Shown here: positions 17,577 through 26,346 of the stretch, one piece after another | Layout: the number at the start of each line of letters is the position of its first letter | Numbering within the stretch: position 1 is the stretch's first letter | Origin: Bog-950 sp046329515 | GTDB lineage: Bacteria; Bacteroidota; Bacteroidia; Chitinophagales; LD1 | Assembly: GCA_046329515.1 (NCBI GenBank) | Contig: JAXLUM010000002.1 | Span: forward strand, 806,001-870,000 | Length of the DNA stretch: 64,000 nt | Direction of reading: 5' to 3' | Position numbers and translations under genes: made by a program | Notes under the pieces: generated by a model | Told to the model about the DNA's origin: nothing | Seen by the model: the letters and a program-made list of their open reading frames with translations, nothing else | Database searches by the model: none

Positions 17577-19493
17577 ATGAAGTTTTTTTCCCTTTCGGTT
17601 TTACTCCTTTTGTGTTGTTCCTTCTTACGGGCGCAACAGCCGGTTAACGTTATAAGCCGCTGTGGCGGTACTGAAACCGTTTTTATACCCGGTATTACCG
17701 ATAATGATGGCGATGGCATGAGCGATGTGCTGGAGAATAAACTGCTACAGCATTTCATGCCCACCTTTATACAGTTTAGTGATGAAAGTTGCCCCGGCCC
17801 AGCATTGGATGGTACAGGAGATAGTAACCTGGTGGTATGCCGTATTTTTCCAATACCACAACAGTACTCCTTAACCAATAATTTAAACAGTGTGCTTACA
17901 CAACCTGTGCCGGTTGTGGGTAGTAAACAATTAACACCGGGCCTGGTGTGGTATAATCCTTTGGTTATGGTAAATGCCGCATTGTTGTATGGGCAGGATT
18001 GCGGCGCCTTAGGCCATACTGCCGATGTGGAAGGTTTTAGTTTCTCCCTGCGGTATATAGGGGCCGATACAGTTGCAGGCTGGATGTATGATACAGTTAT
18101 GACAAATTGGATTGGTGTAACTATACAAACCACCTCGCATGCTTCTACTCCCTGCGAACATGTAGAGACCTTACCGTACAAAAGCTTTCTTACCCCCACC
18201 GGAGTTGATTCTGTTCTTGCCTCGCCCGATAAGCACGGAAATTATTTAACCAAAGGCGGTTGTAATACCAGTTTCATTTGCAACCCCGGTTGTAACAATA
18301 ACCCATCAAAGAAAAATGTAAAGCCGGTTAACATAGGCGAGGAGTTTGCCAGTTTGGTTCCTGATTTAGGAACATACTACCCGGCTTATGCCGGCGAAGA
18401 CCCATGGAGCACCAATGATTTTTTAGGTACACAGGGTGGTAGTGCTGGGGCCATACGCGATAAAATGCTGAAGTCTTTAAGCAGCGATTTTATACAGGGC
18501 AGTACATTAACGCAACCGCAGATTTGTCCCATTTACGAGCAGTGCTTTGGTGTTTCGGGTTCAGCCTATATGGATTACACCTGTGCCGGCAACTCTTATA
18601 ACTTCTGGGGTCAACAGTTAACTGTTTCCGGCAGCTATCAACACATAGTAACTAATTCATATGGATGTGATAGCACCATTACTCTTAATCTGGCATTTCT
18701 CAACTCCGATACAACCTTCATTATAGCCTCCGTTTGCAACGGCTATTCTTATAATTTTAATGGTCATCTGTTAAACACCCCGGGCTTTTTTGTGGATACC
18801 TTATTAAATGTTGGTGGCTGTGATAGTATAGTTGCCCTTGAGCTTACCATCCTTCCTGTAGATTCTACATACCTTACCGACTACATTTGCCCGGGAGGTA
18901 TTTATAATTTTTTCGGGCAGGTATTAACTTCTGCGGGTACCTATACCAATAACTTTACCAATGTTTATAGCTGCGATAGTGTACTTATTTTAACGCTGCT
19001 GCAGGATAGTCCGGAGCCGATAATGTGGCCATGGGCTTCCGATACTATTTTTATAACCAACGGGCCGGTACAACTTTTAGGCGCCACGCCTATCGGTGGA
19101 GAGTATAGCGGCCATGGCGTTTACAACGGCATTTTCTATCCTGATTCAGCGGGGCTTGGTCCTCAAACTATAACCTATACGTATACCGATAGTTTGGGTT
19201 GTTCCGGTTCACTTACCCGCGATTGCGCCGTGCTCTATTCCGGCCTTAACGATTTTAAAAATAACGACCTGGTTATTTATCCTGTTCCTGCAGAGAATGT
19301 ACTCTTCGTACAATCTGCGCGGTGCACAAGTATTTCCGTCTTCAACGCACAGGGCCAATCAATATCGCCGCCCGTACATTACGGTTTAAACAGCGCTGTC
19401 ATTTCAGTTGAATCGCTTCCCAATGGTTTGTATTGGTTGCTACTAAATTCCGATAAGCAGCAACAAACCAGGCGCTTTTTAGTAGCGCATTAA
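17577..19493 (+). CDS. T9SS type A cargo protein with GCDS repeats
   Basis: A 638-aa exported protein. I start it at the ATG at 17577, which has AGAGGT before it and gives a clean signal peptide (cleavage before QQPVN). The longer frame would need a TTG at 17550. Residues up to about 330 show a DNDGDGMSDVLE calcium-binding-like motif near 45. Three or so repeats with GCDS/SCDS and a YNF motif follow (residues 340-480), as seen in Bacteroidota cell-surface proteins. The last 80 residues (VIYPVPAENVLFV, then SLPNGLYWLLL) form a T9SS type A sorting domain. It is probably exported by T9SS and processed at the surface. The catalytic or binding role is unknown. Confidence 0.85.
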   Translation: MKFFSLSVLLLLCCSFLRAQQPVNVISRCGGTETVFIPGITDNDGDGMSDVLENKLLQHFMPTFIQFSDESCPGPALDGTGDSNLVVCRIFPIPQQYSLTNNLNSVLTQPVPVVGSKQLTPGLVWYNPLVMVNAALLYGQDCGALGHTADVEGFSFSLRYIGADTVAGWMYDTVMTNWIGVTIQTTSHASTPCEHVETLPYKSFLTPTGVDSVLASPDKHGNYLTKGGCNTSFICNPGCNNNPSKKNVKPVNIGEEFASLVPDLGTYYPAYAGEDPWSTNDFLGTQGGSAGAIRDKMLKSLSSDFIQGSTLTQPQICPIYEQCFGVSGSAYMDYTCAGNSYNFWGQQLTVSGSYQHIVTNSYGCDSTITLNLAFLNSDTTFIIASVCNGYSYNFNGHLLNTPGFFVDTLLNVGGCDSIVALELTILPVDSTYLTDYICPGGIYNFFGQVLTSAGTYTNNFTNVYSCDSVLILTLLQDSPEPIMWPWASDTIFITNGPVQLLGATPIGGEYSGHGVYNGIFYPDSAGLGPQTITYTYTDSLGCSGSLTRDCAVLYSGLNDFKNNDLVIYPVPAENVLFVQSARCTSISVFNAQGQSISPPVHYGLNSAVISVESLPNGLYWLLLNSDKQQQTRRFLVAH

Positions 19494-19543
19494 CAAACGC
19501 CGAATACGTTAACATTCTGCGTGGCACATTTTTATTAGTGCTG

Positions 19544-19551
19544 TAACTTTG
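19544..19551 (+). promoter_or_regulatory. Putative -7 element before the small membrane protein
   Basis: TAACTTTG matches the TAnnTTTG consensus about 60 bp upstream of the 19612 ATG. It supports transcription of the small frame independently of the preceding cargo gene. Confidence 0.4.
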
Positions 19552-19611
19552 TAGTCCCTTCCCTGTAAGTACCTGTGTTAACACCTTTTTCTAACCTTAA
19601 AATGTATATGT

Positions 19612-19794
19612 ATGAGCTTGTTGAATGTTTGGCAACTACCTATGCTTTGGTGGTTAATTGTGCCTACAGGTATGGCCGTACTGGGCACTGTGGTTTTAGC
19701 AGTTGAAAGCAAAGTTCCGCATCATAAGCGGGTAATGCGATGGCTTAAAAACGGCAGTTATTCTTTTGAACGGTTAAAACGTACAAACCATTAA
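19612..19794 (+). CDS. Small single-pass membrane protein, unknown
   Basis: A 60-aa frame with one hydrophobic helix (residues about 8-30, LPMLWWLIVPTGMAVLGTVV) and a basic C-terminal tail (HHKRVMRWLKNG, RLKRTNH), the arrangement of a type I or N-out small membrane protein. A consensus -7 element lies about 60 bp upstream. I recognise no family. It ends 11 bp before the convergent DUF456 gene. A competing frame from ATG 19602 gives only 34 residues with no pattern, so this frame is the better one, but the gene is not certain. Confidence 0.5.
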   Translation: MSLLNVWQLPMLWWLIVPTGMAVLGTVVLAVESKVPHHKRVMRWLKNGSYSFERLKRTNH

Positions 19795-19805
19795 CCGCTT
19801 CGGCA

Positions 19806-20303
19806 TTAGGACATATTGCCTTGTTTAATAACTTCTGCAATCAGGAAGATAAGCATGGCTATGCTGATTGCCAGTTTAAGTGCGGTACTAAAAATAAAGC
19901 CGACCAGGGCGCCCAGAGCTGCTTTGGCGGCTTTTTCCATTTCGGCATTGTTTACCAATAGTTCGCCTAAAAGAGCGCCTACCACCGTTCCTCCAATAGC
20001 CCCTATGGGCGGAATGATTACTATGCCTACCAATAAGCCAATAAGGGCGCCCCATTCGCCAGCGCGGCTGCCGCCAAATTTTTTAGTGGCCTTAAGCGGT
20101 ATTACATATTCAAGAATTATAACGAGTACAACCAAAACGGCCCACGTTATTAAAAAGCCCGGCGTAAACTGGTACTTGTGGGTAAAATGCACACACAGCA
20201 AAGCGAGGTAACACAGCGGCGGACCCGGCAAAACAGGAGCAAAACAGCCTATAAGGCCTAACACCATTAAAACACTTGCAAGCACCAAAAGCGCTATATC
20301 CAT
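19806..20303 (-). CDS. DUF456 family membrane protein
   Basis: A 165-aa protein with about five membrane segments. It has the DUF456 layout: an N-terminal FAPVLPGPPLCYLALL motif, a basic loop (KATKKFGGSRAGEWGA), and Gly-rich membrane helices (GLLVGIVIIPPIGAIGGTVV). The family is widespread and its function is unknown. A strong terminator hairpin sits immediately upstream, so it has its own short promoter region or depends on read-through. Confidence 0.85.
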   Translation of the reverse strand: MDIALLVLASVLMVLGLIGCFAPVLPGPPLCYLALLCVHFTHKYQFTPGFLITWAVLVVLVIILEYVIPLKATKKFGGSRAGEWGALIGLLVGIVIIPPIGAIGGTVVGALLGELLVNNAEMEKAAKAALGALVGFIFSTALKLAISIAMLIFLIAEVIKQGNMS

Positions 20304-20316
20304 TTTACAAAAATAA

Positions 20317-20344
20317 AAAGCCTCCTGATTGCTCAGGAGGCTTT
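20317..20344 (-). terminator. Rho-independent terminator after the 984-aa SprB-repeat gene
   Basis: A perfect 12-bp stem (AAAGCCTCCTGA) with a 4-nt loop. On the minus strand it is followed by TTATTTTTG. It lies 23 bp downstream of the stop codon of the minus-strand repeat protein. Confidence 0.85.
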
Positions 20345-20367
20345 ATGTAAAGTTGATTACTACAGAA

Positions 20368-23322
20368 TTATTCTGTTACAATACGCTTGTTAATGCTGCC
20401 GTTAGCAGTTTTAATATTCAGGGTATAAGTGCCCTTAGCGTATGGAGTAAGGTCGAATGCTTTTGTAAACTGGTTAGCTGCTGCTTCTTTCGTTTGCATT
20501 ACTAATGCGCCTTTAACGTCGTAAATAGTAAATACAACTGAAGAGCTTTCGCGAAGACCTACAGAAACATTGAATTTGCCTGTTGTTGGATTAGGGAACA
20601 GGTTAAAGCTGCTGATGCCTGCTTCAACTTCTGCTACACCAATAGTAAACTGAACTTCGCAGTTTGTAGTAATGGTGCAACCGTTGTTATCGGTAACAGT
20701 AACATTAACAATACCTGCGCCCAATGAAGCTGCAGATGCAGAATCAGAACCGCTGCTCCAGCTATAGTTATAAGGGCTTGTGCCACCGTTAACCGTTACG
20801 CTTGCTGAACCGATTGTTTGGTTAATAATGGTAGGGTTACAGTTTGCAGTTGCGCCTAAAGCTGATGGTTGAGATAATGTTGCTGCTGCAGTTACAGAAC
20901 AACCGTTTGCATCAGTTGCTGTAACAGTGTAGTTGCCTGCTGCCAGGTTAGAGGCTGTGAATGTGGTTTGACCACCGGTCCATGAGTAAGTATAATTTCC
21001 TGCACCACCGGTTACAACTGCTGAAGCAGAACCGGTTGAGCCGCCATTACACAACACATTTGTGCTGCTTACGGTTACGGTTACAGCTGTAGGATCGCTT
21101 AAGGTTACACATGAGCTGGTGCTGCATGAATTAGCATCAGTTACAGTTACGCAGTAGTTACCTGCGGCTACGTTAGTTAAAGCAGCAGTGTTACCGCTGT
21201 TAGACCATGCATAAGTTAAAGTACCTGTACCGCCGTTGCCGTTAGCAGTTACAGCGCCGTTAGCACCACCATGGCATGATACCTGGGTAGTTGCAGTAGC
21301 GTTTGAAGTAACAGCCGTTGGTTCGTTAACCGTTACGCTTGCAGTAGATAAACAGTTGTTAGCGTCAGAAACGGTTACAGTGTAGGTGCCTGCTGCTACA
21401 TTGCTTATAGAAGCTGCGTTGCCGCCGTTGCTCCAGGTATAGGTATAGTTTGGTGTACCACCGGTTGCATTTGCATTAGCGCCGCCGTTTGCACCGCCAT
21501 TACAGCTAACTGAAGTAGAAGTTGCTGAAACAGTTGGGCCGCCTGTGCTGCTTACGAATACAGTTGCAGAAGTGCTGCAAGAACCGTCAACCACAGTAAC
21601 TGTGTATGAGCCGGCTGCTACGTTGCTGATAGAAGCTGCGCTGCCACCATTGCTCCAGTTATAGGTATAAGTACCGCTGCCGCTGGTAACGTTTACTGTT
21701 GCGCTACCGTTAGATGAACCACAGCTTGCGCTTGTTGGCGTAACGTTAATTTGAGGGGCTGCTCCAACGTTGGTGATTGTTACAACAGCTGTATCAACAC
21801 AGCCGTTTTCAGAAACCGAAACGGTATAAGTGCCCGGTGCTACGTTACTTAATGAAGCGGCAGATGAGCCGTTGCTCCAGCTGTAAGTAGGTGTACCGCT
21901 GTTGCCGGTAACGTTTACTGTTGCACCGCCGTTGTTGGCGCCGCAAGTTGCGTTAGTACCTGTGCCGGAAGCTTGTAATGTGCAGTTTAAGAAGGTATTA
22001 ACCCAAATAACGAAAGAGCCCGGGAAACCAAGGTTTTCTATAGCGCCCCAGGTGCTGAAAGGAGATGCTGAAAAGAATGCGTTGTTGTTAATTTGGTTCT
22101 CAGCTGTTAACGCTAAGCCCATGTTAACTGTACCTTGCTGCTCAATACCTATCATATAAGAACCGGGAGCAAGTGTAATTGGGGTGGTAGGTACAAAACG
22201 AACCAGTTTGCCCGGAGTATCAGCCTGTTGAACAGTATAAGTTGGACTTGTTGTTAATTGTGTTGTCGGAAGGCCGTTAGCGGTGTTATAAACAACTGCA
22301 CGTACTTGCTGGCCTACGTTTGCTTGGGCCCAACCGAAATAAGCGAATATAGTATCAACGGTGGTTGTAGTGTTTATTTGGTACTTTTGGCCAAGTATGC
22401 AGTTAACGCCTGCACCAAGGAAGTTGTCTACCGTTCCGAAGATAATAGCTTGGTCATAAGCCAGTAATGACTGATCAACACTTATATAACGATACATGGT
22501 ATCGTTGGTTTTGTTGGCATCAGTTTGTGTCATGCTGCAGATGTAACGGAACTCGTAAACTGTAGCTGTGGCCGGTGGGTTATAAGCAGTACCGGTAACA
22601 TTAGCAGTTGCACCTGCGGCAAGTGAAGAAGGACCGGTTATAGTTTGGGTATTCACTACGGTATTCGAAACCATATCTCTAACACGAACACTAACTGTTA
22701 CGTTGGTTGCGTTTACGCTACCCTGGTTTTTAACACGGGCGCCAACAGAAAACGGAGAAGTTAACTGCTGAAATGAAATAGATGAATATGTGTTAGGATA
22801 GTAAGCAGAGTCAATTGCCAGGTCGTTTGAAGGAGGGCTGGTAACTGTTATCGAGAAGTCGTAGTTAGAGTTAACACCATCGGCAGTGCAAGGGTCAGCG
22901 CCTGTTGCGTCATACTCTGTTAAATAAATAAAGTAAGTGCCGGCAGCCGGAGCTGTCCATGTACCTACCGGAGGGCCGTAACCTGCACCCGCCATGTTAG
23001 TACATCCGTCATCAAAATTAGCTAAGTCTAAAGCGGTAGCTGAGTTACCGTCTAAAATGGTGATGTAACCATCGTTAGTACCTGAAGGCACATTAGTGCC
23101 GGGGTTGGTACCGCACAGGTCAATTAAGTACTGGGTGTTTGCAGCAGGGCAGTTAATTTGAATAACATCGCCCGTTGGTACGTTAGTAAATGAAGTGGTA
23201 CCCGAGGCAATAGAAACGGTACCGAAAACCGGTTGCGTTCCTGCTGGGTAGCACTGAGAAAATGACGATTGCGTTGAAAACAACAACGCGGTCGCCACTA
23301 GTAGAGAATAAATTTTCTTCAT
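20368..23322 (-). CDS. Large T9SS type A surface protein with SprB-type repeats
   Basis: A 984-aa exported protein: signal peptide (cleavage before QCYP), an N-terminal region with a GDVIQINC/IYLTEYD pre-peptidase-like beta domain (30-165), a CARDB-like domain (about 170-290, VKNQGSVNATNVTVSV), another beta domain (290-445), then five clear SprB-like repeats of about 80 residues plus one degenerate copy (450-890). Each repeat has a C-x-G-x-x-G start, an SWSNG core and AAGTYTVTV. A type A sorting domain ends it (FNLFPNPTTGKFNV, YAKGTYTLNI). It is probably a surface adhesin or matrix protein. Ligand unknown. Its own terminator follows. Confidence 0.88.
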   Translation of the reverse strand: MKKIYSLLVATALLFSTQSSFSQCYPAGTQPVFGTVSIASGTTSFTNVPTGDVIQINCPAANTQYLIDLCGTNPGTNVPSGTNDGYITILDGNSATALDLANFDDGCTNMAGAGYGPPVGTWTAPAAGTYFIYLTEYDATGADPCTADGVNSNYDFSITVTSPPSNDLAIDSAYYPNTYSSISFQQLTSPFSVGARVKNQGSVNATNVTVSVRVRDMVSNTVVNTQTITGPSSLAAGATANVTGTAYNPPATATVYEFRYICSMTQTDANKTNDTMYRYISVDQSLLAYDQAIIFGTVDNFLGAGVNCILGQKYQINTTTTVDTIFAYFGWAQANVGQQVRAVVYNTANGLPTTQLTTSPTYTVQQADTPGKLVRFVPTTPITLAPGSYMIGIEQQGTVNMGLALTAENQINNNAFFSASPFSTWGAIENLGFPGSFVIWVNTFLNCTLQASGTGTNATCGANNGGATVNVTGNSGTPTYSWSNGSSAASLSNVAPGTYTVSVSENGCVDTAVVTITNVGAAPQINVTPTSASCGSSNGSATVNVTSGSGTYTYNWSNGGSAASISNVAAGSYTVTVVDGSCSTSATVFVSSTGGPTVSATSTSVSCNGGANGGANANATGGTPNYTYTWSNGGNAASISNVAAGTYTVTVSDANNCLSTASVTVNEPTAVTSNATATTQVSCHGGANGAVTANGNGGTGTLTYAWSNSGNTAALTNVAAGNYCVTVTDANSCSTSSCVTLSDPTAVTVTVSSTNVLCNGGSTGSASAVVTGGAGNYTYSWTGGQTTFTASNLAAGNYTVTATDANGCSVTAAATLSQPSALGATANCNPTIINQTIGSASVTVNGGTSPYNYSWSSGSDSASAASLGAGIVNVTVTDNNGCTITTNCEVQFTIGVAEVEAGISSFNLFPNPTTGKFNVSVGLRESSSVVFTIYDVKGALVMQTKEAAANQFTKAFDLTPYAKGTYTLNIKTANGSINKRIVTE

Positions 23323-23432
23323 AGCGCTGATTTTTTTTGCGGGGCTGAAAATACAATTTATTCCCTAATCCACGAGGCGAATTAATCAATCTGCGTTCAC
23401 ATTTATGAAAATGCCGGGGATTGTGCCAGGGC

Positions 23433-23837
23433 TTAACTTACCGGATTAAGTACAATGCTGAATATTTTATACTGGCTCATATCGCGGCCGTAATAAAATT
23501 TATCAAGGGCTTCGTACATATTCTGTGCGCGGAAATAAGAGGTGTGCAACAGGTTGTCGCCTATCTTAATCCACTGTATGGTCATGCTGCTTTCGTTGTG
23601 GTAATGCCGGTCAATGTACTCCAGCATCTTTTTCAGCGCATCCGTTTTGTCGGTTCCTGTAGTGGTATGAAAAAGAAAAGACTGCTCGTGCTTGGGGTTA
23701 ACCGTTACAAGGTCTAAACGAACGGTTTCGTTTTTCTGCTTGTAATTGAAAACCAGATTCTGCTGATCTAAACCCAAACGGCTGGTAATTTCTGCCTGGT
23801 AGCGGGCTATTTCAACGTTGGTATCGTGGCGGGTCAT
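23433..23837 (-). CDS. Conserved-looking protein of unknown function
   Basis: A 134-aa soluble protein without signal peptide or membrane segment. It reads like a mixed alpha/beta domain (ITSRLGLDQQNLVFNYKQ, MLEYIDRHYHNESSMTIQW). I recognise no family. It lies 12 bp downstream of the clpP-like gene on the same strand and is probably cotranscribed with it, so a link with protein turnover is possible but only inferred from position. Confidence 0.75.
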   Translation of the reverse strand: MTRHDTNVEIARYQAEITSRLGLDQQNLVFNYKQKNETVRLDLVTVNPKHEQSFLFHTTTGTDKTDALKKMLEYIDRHYHNESSMTIQWIKIGDNLLHTSYFRAQNMYEALDKFYYGRDMSQYKIFSIVLNPVS

Positions 23838-23849
23838 ATAGTAATACGC

Positions 23850-24458
23850 TTACAAAAGTTTATCGGCAACGCCATCCACTATGCCGTAATTAACCGCTTC
23901 CTGTGCGCTCATCCAAAAGTCCCGGTCAAAGTCTTTCATAACTTTTTCAAAGGGCTGCCCGCAGTTTTCAGCTAAAATACGCGCGCTTATTTCCTTCGTT
24001 TTTTGAATTTCCTGTGCGGTAATTTCAATATCCGTTGCCTGGCCATACATACCGCCTAAAGAGGGCTGATGTATCATTACCCGGCCATGAGGCCAGATAA
24101 GGCGCTTGCCTTTAGTGCCGCCACTCAATAGAATGGAGCCCATTGAAGCGGCCAAACCCATGCAAATAGTATGCACCGGCGAGGAAATCATTTTCATGGT
24201 ATCATAAATCACCATGCCCGAGGTTACTACTCCGCCGGGGCTATTTATATAGAAATAAATATCCTTTCCGGGTTCGTTGGCTTCTAAAAACAGTAGCCTG
24301 TTCACTACTCTTTCCGCCGATTCATCAAAAACCGGCCCCCATAAAAACACTCTTCTTTGCTCAAGGAATTTATTATCGAATTTCATTCCTCCGGCAAATT
24401 TCTCTATAAGTTCATCCGGTTTACCGGGTTTTTCAGGTTCTTCCATTCTTGTAAGCAT
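23850..24458 (-). CDS. clpP: ClpP-family serine protease, stand-alone paralogue
   Basis: A 202-aa ClpP-fold protease. The catalytic triad is present: Ser105 in GLAASMGS, His130 in VMIHQP and Asp176 in KDFDRD. The INSPGG oxyanion motif is also present. ClpP forms tetradecamers fed by ClpX or ClpA ATPases. Unlike the usual clpP, there is no tig or clpX beside it, and the motifs deviate (WPHGRVMIHQPSLGG, DFDRDFWMSA), so this looks like a second Bacteroidota ClpP. The N-terminal 30 residues are charged and lack the usual propeptide pattern. An alternative ATG lies at 24446. Confidence 0.88.
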   Translation of the reverse strand: MLTRMEEPEKPGKPDELIEKFAGGMKFDNKFLEQRRVFLWGPVFDESAERVVNRLLFLEANEPGKDIYFYINSPGGVVTSGMVIYDTMKMISSPVHTICMGLAASMGSILLSGGTKGKRLIWPHGRVMIHQPSLGGMYGQATDIEITAQEIQKTKEISARILAENCGQPFEKVMKDFDRDFWMSAQEAVNYGIVDGVADKLL

Positions 24459-24592
24459 ACTTCTTCTGTTTACTGATTATTGTTGACGCGGGTAAAAATA
24501 GAATATTTTAAATGGGGCCAAACCTACAACAGCCGGCCTGCAAATTTTGTTCCCTGTATTTCCAAGGGCCTGTAATTCAACACCACCGTCTT

Positions 24593-25507
24593 CTATTTGT
24601 TTGTAAGTTCGGTTAATACTTCTGCTGCAGATGGGCTGATAAAACCCGTGTTAATAATCTTTGCCGTCCTTTCTTCTACATAAGTATCTTCAACCAATAC
24701 ATTCTCATCTTTCAATTCCCGTTTGCCTTTATCATCATATTGTAAAGTGGCCGATGAAATTTCTAATACGCTATTAAGGCCGCATTTGGGGCAAAACCGA
24801 TAATCTAATTTATACACTGTTTGCTTTTGCGCCGGGTCCGTTTCAAGGGCCTCAAGGCCCTTCTTTATTTTTACTTTTTCAAAAAAGCGATAATCACCAC
24901 CCGAGGCCATGCTTACACACCTTCCAAACTCTTCGTTGCTATCAACATACCCCACAAGCTCGGAATAGAAAACCGAGCAAGCCTCGCAGTAAAAGTCTTT
25001 AACCTTATATGCAAAATATATGGGCATCATAAAAACACAAAACTCTATTAGGTAGATAATTTGTAGTGCTCCGCCTGATAAGGGTAATCCACTGCTTCCA
25101 AAGCGGCCTATTGAAATTGTGCGTCCATCAGCATAATCAAAAGCAAAGCGCAAAACATGTCCCGGTTGCGCAAGTGATGACAGAATACCATCCTCATATT
25201 GCATATTAAAATAATAAACCCATTGTGCATACCACGCGGTAAAACAAAGTATAAAACACACCAACAGGTTAACCCCCGTGTTGCGGCTATGGCTGCCCTG
25301 GCGCACTAAAACAGTTATACCTGCCAGCAGGGCGGCGGTACCAAGCAGTACCAGCAGGTTTAAATAAATAAGCGGGTCAATTTCAGTAATAAGCCCGTAC
25401 AAAAGACCCAGGCCAATAGAAAAAGCAGAGCCAATAAGCGTGTAAATAATTACTTTGGGTAAATCAAATTTGCCTGAAGCTTCATAGGCGTGACCCGGTG
25501 TTATCAT
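24593..25507 (-). CDS. Membrane protein with two CxxC pairs, unknown
   Basis: A 304-aa protein with four or five hydrophobic segments (about 19-41, 47-70, 80-100, 145-170) and a soluble C-terminal half. The C-terminal half carries YCEAC and FCPKCG, spaced about 70 residues apart, likely one zinc-ribbon-like site. I do not recognise the family. It ends in an acidic/polar tail. It lies about 40 bp downstream of the ceramidase-like gene on the same strand and could be read with it. Confidence 0.7.
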   Translation of the reverse strand: MITPGHAYEASGKFDLPKVIIYTLIGSAFSIGLGLLYGLITEIDPLIYLNLLVLLGTAALLAGITVLVRQGSHSRNTGVNLLVCFILCFTAWYAQWVYYFNMQYEDGILSSLAQPGHVLRFAFDYADGRTISIGRFGSSGLPLSGGALQIIYLIEFCVFMMPIYFAYKVKDFYCEACSVFYSELVGYVDSNEEFGRCVSMASGGDYRFFEKVKIKKGLEALETDPAQKQTVYKLDYRFCPKCGLNSVLEISSATLQYDDKGKRELKDENVLVEDTYVEERTAKIINTGFISPSAAEVLTELTNK

Positions 25508-25546
25508 AAGTTAGATTTTAGTGCTTTTGCAAGATAGATATTTCCT

Positions 25547-26344
25547 TTAGGTATGCCTGTGTTCGCTTACATAAAAACGAAACAAGCCATACACCGCCAT
25601 GGCATCTAACAGGTGCCATATAGCATGCCCTTGTATTAAGCTTTGGGGGTCGCAAAAACGCTGGCCGGTTTGCGAAACATTCCAGATGCCCAACGCAAGT
25701 AACAGCGAGCCCAATGAAACCACGCCCCATAGTTTTTGGTGGTCCATTTTGCGCACGTAAGTGTTCAACAGTTCAAACAATACCGTTATGGAAATGAACA
25801 AAGCAAAAATGGCATTGCCGAAGTAATCGAATACAATGTGGTAGGGTTTACCATCGGCCCATAAGCAAATGGACAATACAATGAAAAACGTGAGTGAAAA
25901 CTGTAAAGGTTTCCATTTAAAAAACCGTTGCATGGAATACGCTGTTGTAAAAGAAGCTACCAGGTACATGGATAGCATATCGAAGAAGCCCCCTATTTCT
26001 GCAGTAGTAGCATGCATAGCCATAGAGCCCGGCCCCAGCAATACAATCAGGCTCGCGAAAAAGGCTCCGAAAAAATTGGTGCGTGTTAAGCTGTTTGCAT
26101 TTTTAGTAAATGTGCCGCTTGTTAATTGCCACCCTACCAATAAGCCGGCAAAAACAAACCCTAAATTGCTCCAGGTATTGGCGGGCTGTTTTATTAAACC
26201 CGGTCGCGCGGCTTCGCAAAATACATCGCCTACACCCGTTGCCGGACCAAACCAACCCTTATAAACTCCTGCAAAAAACAATGCCATAGATACCAGGGCG
26301 GTGCCCAGTGCTATTATAAAGGTGTAGCGGTTTTTTTCGGCCAT
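25547..26344 (-). CDS. Ceramidase-like (CREST superfamily) membrane hydrolase
   Basis: A 265-aa protein with seven hydrophobic segments. I place the start at ATG 26344 (MAEKNR), because the longer frame needs a TTG and overlaps xth. The zinc-site pattern of alkaline ceramidases and the CREST superfamily is visible: Ser in NTWSNLGF, His in SMAMHATT, Asp in GFFDML, and the HxxxH pair in GHAIWHLLD. Members cut amide bonds of ceramide-like lipids in the membrane. Many Bacteroidota make sphingolipids, so turnover of these is plausible, but the substrate is not shown here. It begins 2 bp after the xth stop. Confidence 0.8.
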   Translation of the reverse strand: MAEKNRYTFIIALGTALVSMALFFAGVYKGWFGPATGVGDVFCEAARPGLIKQPANTWSNLGFVFAGLLVGWQLTSGTFTKNANSLTRTNFFGAFFASLIVLLGPGSMAMHATTAEIGGFFDMLSMYLVASFTTAYSMQRFFKWKPLQFSLTFFIVLSICLWADGKPYHIVFDYFGNAIFALFISITVLFELLNTYVRKMDHQKLWGVVSLGSLLLALGIWNVSQTGQRFCDPQSLIQGHAIWHLLDAMAVYGLFRFYVSEHRHT

Positions 26345-26346
26345 AA

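Noticed and set aside
17528..18199. A 223-codon minus-strand open frame
   Set aside because: It lies antisense to the signal peptide and N-terminal part of the T9SS cargo gene, has no recognisable pattern and is a shadow frame.
20368..23322. Regularly spaced DNA repeats that could suggest a CRISPR array or tandem repeat element
   Set aside because: The repeats are about 240 bp, coding and in frame, and code for SprB-like protein domains. The same holds for 40423-44955.
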